From NCBI GenBank assembly GCA_019312695.1, contig JAFDCT010000341.1:1-8606 (forward strand): DNA of 8,606 bases, written 5' to 3'. Below are positions 5,228-8,606 of the stretch, one piece after another (the first letter of the stretch is position 1; each line of letters starts with the position of its first letter). This stretch comes from Deltaproteobacteria bacterium (GTDB lineage Bacteria; Desulfobacterota; Desulfobulbia; Desulfobulbales; BM004). The translations under genes and the position numbers were made by a program. The notes beneath the pieces were generated by a model that made no database searches, was not told where the DNA came from, and saw nothing but the letters and a program-made list of their open reading frames with translations.

Positions 5228-6040
5228 TTATTTCTTTTTCTTGGCAGTTGTTTTCTTCGCTGCAGTCTTCTTCTTTGGCGCAGAGGCTTTTTTAGGGGCT
5301 GCTGTTTTTTTCTTTGCTGCCGGTTCAGTCTTTTTGCCAGCCTTTTCTGCTTTTTTCTGCTTCGGTGCTTTTGGGGCAGCAGGGGCTGGCTTTGCCGCAG
5401 GAGACTTCTTCTCAGGTTCTGTCTTTGGTTCAGCTTCAGCAGAGAGAGCCCCGGCAATGGCCTTGCTCAACTTTTCTTCAATAACACCGTTAATATACTC
5501 CTGGGTAAAAATGCCCTCTTTGCGGATTGCTTTGGCAGTATTACCATATACCATTCTTACCTTCTTGGAACTTACTGCAGCCAGTCCTTTCTCAAGTCTT
5601 TCCCGAAGTTCTTCCGGAGCAAGACTTTCGGATTCCCCCAATGGCCCAAGTTCTTTTATTTTTCCGGTAAATTGGGTGATCAGCTTAACAAAACGCGGCG
5701 CTTCGGCAGCAGAGGCCCACTGCAGGGAAAATCTTTCAGGATTGATGCCTGTTTACTTCAGGACATTAAATACCAGGGCGTTCATTCCCATTGCGTCGTA
5801 ATTACCTACCTGGTAATGACATTCACCGAGTTGTCAGCCACCGGTGAATATACCGTCCGCCCCTTCTACAAAGCCCCGCAGGACAAATGAGGGGTCGACC
5901 CGACCGGTGCACATCACCCTGATTGTTCGCAGGTTGGGTGGATACTGGTAGCGGGAGACACCCGCCGCATCAGCTGCGGCATAACAGCACCAGTTGCACA
6001 GAAATCCCAAAATTTTCGGGTTGTACTCTTCCTTGCTCAT
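5228..6040 (-). CDS. mvhD: MvhD/FlpD-type [2Fe-2S] electron-transfer subunit, probable selenoprotein with an in-frame TAA and a basic tail
   Basis: One frame of 271 codons runs from the ATG at 6038-6040 (AAAGGA six bases upstream) to TAA 5228-5230, with two internal stops. Codons 1-68 read as the MvhD N-terminus (GFLCNWCCY at 12-20, [10 protein letters not shown] at 41-50, GADGIFTGG). Codon 69 is TGA where homologues have a Cys; it is followed by [20 protein letters not shown], with C74. Codon 96 is TAA, yet the frame continues with [20 protein letters not shown] and IKELGPLGE, standard MvhD. Residues 134-200 are a helical extension and about 201-270 a Lys/Ala/Pro tail ending KKTTAKKKK. MvhD passes electrons between a hydrogenase or dehydrogenase and HdrA through a [2Fe-2S] cluster with Cys ligands in these motifs. 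The gene follows hdrA by 58 bases. Codon 69 is probably Sec. Codon 96 truncates the product unless it is a sequence error. Confidence 0.85.
5753..5755 (-). other. in-frame TAA at codon 96 of mvhD
   Basis: AAG-TAA-ACA lies between NVLK and TGINPERF, with the same frame coding for MvhD on both sides. One substitution from TAC/TAT, CAA, GAA or AAA would create it. UAA is not a known Sec or Pyl codon, so it should end translation. Confidence 0.8.
5797..5836 (-). promoter_or_regulatory. candidate bacterial SECIS directly after the UGA
   Basis: Minus strand: UGA (5836-5834), 16 nt, then AUUACC (5817-5812), loop AGGUA (5811-5807) and GGUAAU (5806-5801), a perfect 6-bp stem. After one C/U mismatch, the outer pairs U5819-A5799, G5820-C5798 and a U-G wobble extend it. 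The apical loop starts 22 nt after the UGA and has G at its second and third positions, matching the general bacterial SECIS pattern read by SelB. Confidence 0.7.
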
Positions 6041-6098
6041 TTTTTATCCTTTAATCATTGTTATAAATGATGCACTTAAACTGCCTTAGGACACCAGA

Positions 6099-8606
6099 TT
6101 ATGCTGTTTCAGTTTCCTTTTCCATAACTTCGCTGCCAAATGCTTCGATCTGGGCAGTGAGTTGTTCATTGGTAAAACCACCCATTGAGATTGCAAATGT
6201 AGGACAATGAGAGGCGCAGATACCGCAGGCCTTGCATGATGCCACAATTGTTTCAGCCTTGGGTCTGTTGTTTTCATCCTTGACCATCTGGATGGCCTGG
6301 TAGGGACAAAGACTGGTACAAAGCCTGCAGCCGATACACGTTTCCTTGTCAATATTGGAAACAATAGGATCAACCGTGACATACCCTTTAACAAGCGGCA
6401 TGGCTGCCTTGGCCGAAGCTGCCTGGGCCTGAACAATGATCTCGTTTATCGGTTTCGGGGAATGGGCCAGACCACAGACATAGACCCCATCCACAGGAAG
6501 TTCTACAGGCCGCAGTTTTACATGAGCCTCCAGGAAGAAGCTGTCGGCTGTTACCGGCACCTTGAGAAGTTTGCTTAAGACTTCTGTCTCTTCGGGCACC
6601 ATGCCGACACTCATGGCCACCATTTGCGGATTCATGCTGATGTCGTCCTGCAAAATAGGGTCATAAAAGGATACGGCCAGTTTACCTGCCTTTTCATTTA
6701 TTGTCGGCCTGTTGTCCATTTCATATGGTATAAAGAGAACACCCTTCTCCCGGGCCTCCTGGTATAAATCTTCGGCATAGCCATAAGTACGGATATCCCT
6801 GTAGAGCACGATCACCTGGGAGTCTGGATTTATAGCCTTTACCTTCAAGGCGTTCTCAACAGCAGTAGTACAGCAGGTCTTGGAACAGTAATTCAGATCA
6901 TCACCCCTGGAACCGGCGCACTGCACCATGACTATTGAATCAGGAGCACGTTTCTTACCCTTGCCTGCAAGCTGTTCAGACAGTTCAGACTGGGTAACGA
7001 TCTTTTGGGAATATTTGATTGTATTGCCCAGTACTGTTTCCGGCCGATGTTCTCGGGCGCCTGTGGCAATAATGATAATGCCGTGATCAACCGTGACCTC
7101 TTTGGCCCTGGCACCTTTACCGGTGGAAACAATTGAGGAGAAGTTGCCCACAAAACCGCTGGTCTGTTTGAGCTCAGCATTTGTGTAAACAGTGATCAGT
7201 TTATTCTTTTTCACCTGATCAGTGAGTTTTTTTGTATGATCCAGTTTTTTGTAATTTCCGCCAAGCTCTGCCTGTTTCTCAATCAGGCAGCAGTTGAATC
7301 CCTGGTCTGCAAGGCTTAAAGCTGCAGTCATGCCGCCAATACCACCGCCAATGACCATGCCTGATTTGCTGACCGGCACAGTCTGTTCGGGCAGAGGTTG
7401 AATGCGTCTTGCCTTGGCTACAGCCATGCGGACAAGATCCTTTGATTTGTCGGTGGCCGCATCAGGTTCATTGGCATGCACCCAGGAACACTGATCCCTG
7501 ATGTTGACCATTTCAAAGAGCGAGCGATTTAAACCTGCGTCTTTCAGCGTTTCCTGGAACAGCGGTTCGTGAGTCCTGGGTGAGCAGGCAGCTATTACGA
7601 CCCTGTTCAGGTCATGTTCCTTGATCTTTTGTTTAAGAACCTCCTGGGCATCCTGCGAGCAGCTGTAAAGGCTTTCGGTATAGTACACTACTCCTTCCAT
7701 GTCTCCCGCATAATCGCTTACCCCGGGGACATCAACAACAGAACCGATATTTATGCCGCAATGACAGACAAAAACACCGATGCGTACTTCATCGCCAATA
7801 TCCTTTTCATCTGGATAACTTTTATGGATGATACCCTTGCCGCGTTGTTTTTTGATGAGACCGGAAGCGATTCCGGCAGCACCGCTCGACTGCATGACAG
7901 ATTCAGGAATATCCATGGGACCGTTAAAGGCTCCTGCTACATAGATCCCGTCTTTGCTGGTGGCAAGTGGTGCAAAGGTGTCAGTAGCACAAAAATTATA
8001 CTTATTCAGTTTGAAGCCTGCCATATCGGCAAGATTCTCGGCATCAGGCGGGGACTCAAGTCCGACTGAAAGAACTACCATGTCATACGGTTTAAAACTG
8101 TGCTTACCGTCAAGAGTGGAATAGGTCAGCCGCAGATGATTTCCCCAGGGCATTACATCAGCTACCTTTGCGCGCACAAACTTGATGCCTTTGTCTTGAG
8201 CACGTTTCTGGGCAGCATCAAATTCTTTTCCCTGGGTTCGAATATCCATGTAATAGATGGTGATATCAGCCTCAGGATCATGCTCTTTGGCAACCATGGC
8301 CTCCTTGATGGCATACATACAACAGACTGAAGAGCAGTAGCCGTTATCACATCCTATATCCCGTGAACCGACACATTGAATAAAGGCAATCTTGTGTGGA
8401 TGCCGGTTGTCTGAAAGGCAGCGAACCTCACCGGCAAAGGGACCGGACGGATTTAAAAGCCTTTCGAATTCAATACTGGTTACCACGTCTGGATGTTTGC
8501 CAAAGCTGTACTTTGCAAGAGTCTCTTCAGAAATACGGCCGAAGCCTGGAGACATTATAACAGCACCAACTTCAAGGGTCCTTTTTTCAGGTTTTTGACT
8601 GAAATC
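6099..8606 (-). CDS. hdrA: HdrA-like double-module FAD/polyferredoxin subunit (5' end outside the window)
   Basis: The frame is open to the right edge, so the Met at 8555 is internal and 835 residues are visible (numbered from 8606). The first HdrA-like module has CVGSRD at 78, YCSSVCC at 90-96 and a following reductase-like region. Next is VCHCGINIG (cysteines 281 and 283), with YSCSQDAQ (C316) and AACSPRTHEP, the HdrA cluster-binding signature. The second module has an FAD Rossmann motif GGGIGG at 420-425, ATGA at 514-517, and CAGSR...YCSKTCC at 563-579. The C-terminus holds two [4Fe-4S] ferredoxin motifs, CIGCRLCTSLCP (757-768) and CKACGICASHCP (791-802). HdrA carries the bifurcating FAD in heterodisulfide reductase-type complexes. 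The doubled form without hdrBC beside it is usual for sulfate reducers, and MvhD next to it is its electron donor or acceptor. All cluster cysteines seen are Cys, not UGA. The protein is cytoplasmic. Confidence 0.93.
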   Translation of the reverse strand, partial: DFSQKPEKRTLEVGAVIMSPGFGRISEETLAKYSFGKHPDVVTSIEFERLLNPSGPFAGEVRCLSDNRHPHKIAFIQCVGSRDIGCDNGYCSSVCCMYAIKEAMVAKEHDPEADITIYYMDIRTQGKEFDAAQKRAQDKGIKFVRAKVADVMPWGNHLRLTYSTLDGKHSFKPYDMVVLSVGLESPPDAENLADMAGFKLNKYNFCATDTFAPLATSKDGIYVAGAFNGPMDIPESVMQSSGAAGIASGLIKKQRGKGIIHKSYPDEKDIGDEVRIGVFVCHCGINIGSVVDVPGVSDYAGDMEGVVYYTESLYSCSQDAQEVLKQKIKEHDLNRVVIAACSPRTHEPLFQETLKDAGLNRSLFEMVNIRDQCSWVHANEPDAATDKSKDLVRMAVAKARRIQPLPEQTVPVSKSGMVIGGGIGGMTAALSLADQGFNCCLIEKQAELGGNYKKLDHTKKLTDQVKKNKLITVYTNAELKQTSGFVGNFSSIVSTGKGARAKEVTVDHGIIIIATGAREHRPETVLGNTIKYSQKIVTQSELSEQLAGKGKKRAPDSIVMVQCAGSRGDDLNYCSKTCCTTAVENALKVKAINPDSQVIVLYRDIRTYGYAEDLYQEAREKGVLFIPYEMDNRPTINEKAGKLAVSFYDPILQDDISMNPQMVAMSVGMVPEETEVLSKLLKVPVTADSFFLEAHVKLRPVELPVDGVYVCGLAHSPKPINEIIVQAQAASAKAAMPLVKGYVTVDPIVSNIDKETCIGCRLCTSLCPYQAIQMVKDENNRPKAETIVASCKACGICASHCPTFAISMGGFTNEQLTAQIEAFGSEVMEKETETA

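Noticed and set aside
5134..5457. 107-residue Arg/Gln/Leu-rich minus-strand ORF
   Set aside because: It is an alternative frame of the low-complexity mvhD tail and runs through the terminator hairpin.
5228..5641. Independent histone-like gene starting at TTG 5641
   Set aside because: The frame continues upstream without break into MvhD sequence ([20 protein letters not shown]), and there is no clear ribosome site before the TTG. It is the C-terminus of MvhD.
5220..5801. 193-residue forward ORF rich in Phe and Ala
   Set aside because: It is the antisense of the Lys/Ala codons of the mvhD tail, with no ribosome site and a low-complexity composition explained by the other strand.
5834..6040. 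Complete 68-residue gene ending at TGA
   Set aside because: It is only the N-terminal part of MvhD; the same frame codes for the rest of the domain after the TGA.
7614..8069. 151-residue forward ORF
   Set aside because: It lies wholly antisense to the cysteine motifs of hdrA and has no domain features of its own.

Overview
The window looks like a piece of an anaerobic Desulfobacterota (deltaproteobacterial, sulfate-reducer type) chromosome or metagenome contig of moderate G+C. The evidence is a double-module HdrA-like polyferredoxin followed by an MvhD-type electron-transfer subunit, an apparent in-frame selenocysteine UGA in that subunit, an MJ0042-type zinc-ribbon protein and a FadL/OMPP1 outer-membrane channel. 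This is inferred from protein families, not from a marker gene.

Layout. Bases 1-318 (+) hold the broken 3' end of an unrecognised gene that runs through three reading frames. Bases 374-1303 (+) encode a zinc ribbon fused to a ParA/MinD-type ATPase. A strong, nearly symmetric hairpin (1332-1368) follows and probably terminates transcription from both sides. Bases 1400-1615 hold remnants of small membrane proteins on the minus strand.

Everything from 1624 to the right edge is on the minus strand. Read in the direction of transcription, from right to left, it starts with hdrA (6099 to beyond 8606, cut by the window edge) and mvhD (5228-6040). A terminator (5161-5198) and a new promoter (5128-5156) follow. 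The next unit is fadL-like channel (3769-5028), nucleoside/guanine deaminase (3162-3746), tandem TM2 membrane protein (2727-3131), exported four-repeat beta protein (1843-2640) and a 67-residue two-helix membrane protein (1624-1827).

The most notable region is mvhD. Computed ORFs break it into an N-terminal piece ending at TGA 5834-5836 and a Lys/Ala/Pro-rich piece starting at 5641. Both pieces are in the same frame, and the DNA between them reads as MvhD. The TGA lies at the position of a conserved cluster-binding Cys (GG-[UGA]-QLGECH). A stem-loop with apical loop AGGUA starts 16 nt after it, as expected of a bacterial SECIS, so codon 69 is very probably selenocysteine. A second in-frame stop, TAA at codon 96, cannot be explained this way and is either a nonsense mutation or a sequence error. 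The C-terminal third of the same protein is a histone-H1-like basic tail, odd for a redox subunit.

HdrA and MvhD would act together in cytoplasmic electron bifurcation or confurcation. The fadL operon looks like a separate envelope unit. Several reading-frame breaks (near 134, 238 and 1492) can each be repaired by restoring one C to a C-run, which points to indel errors in the sequence as much as to real gene decay.
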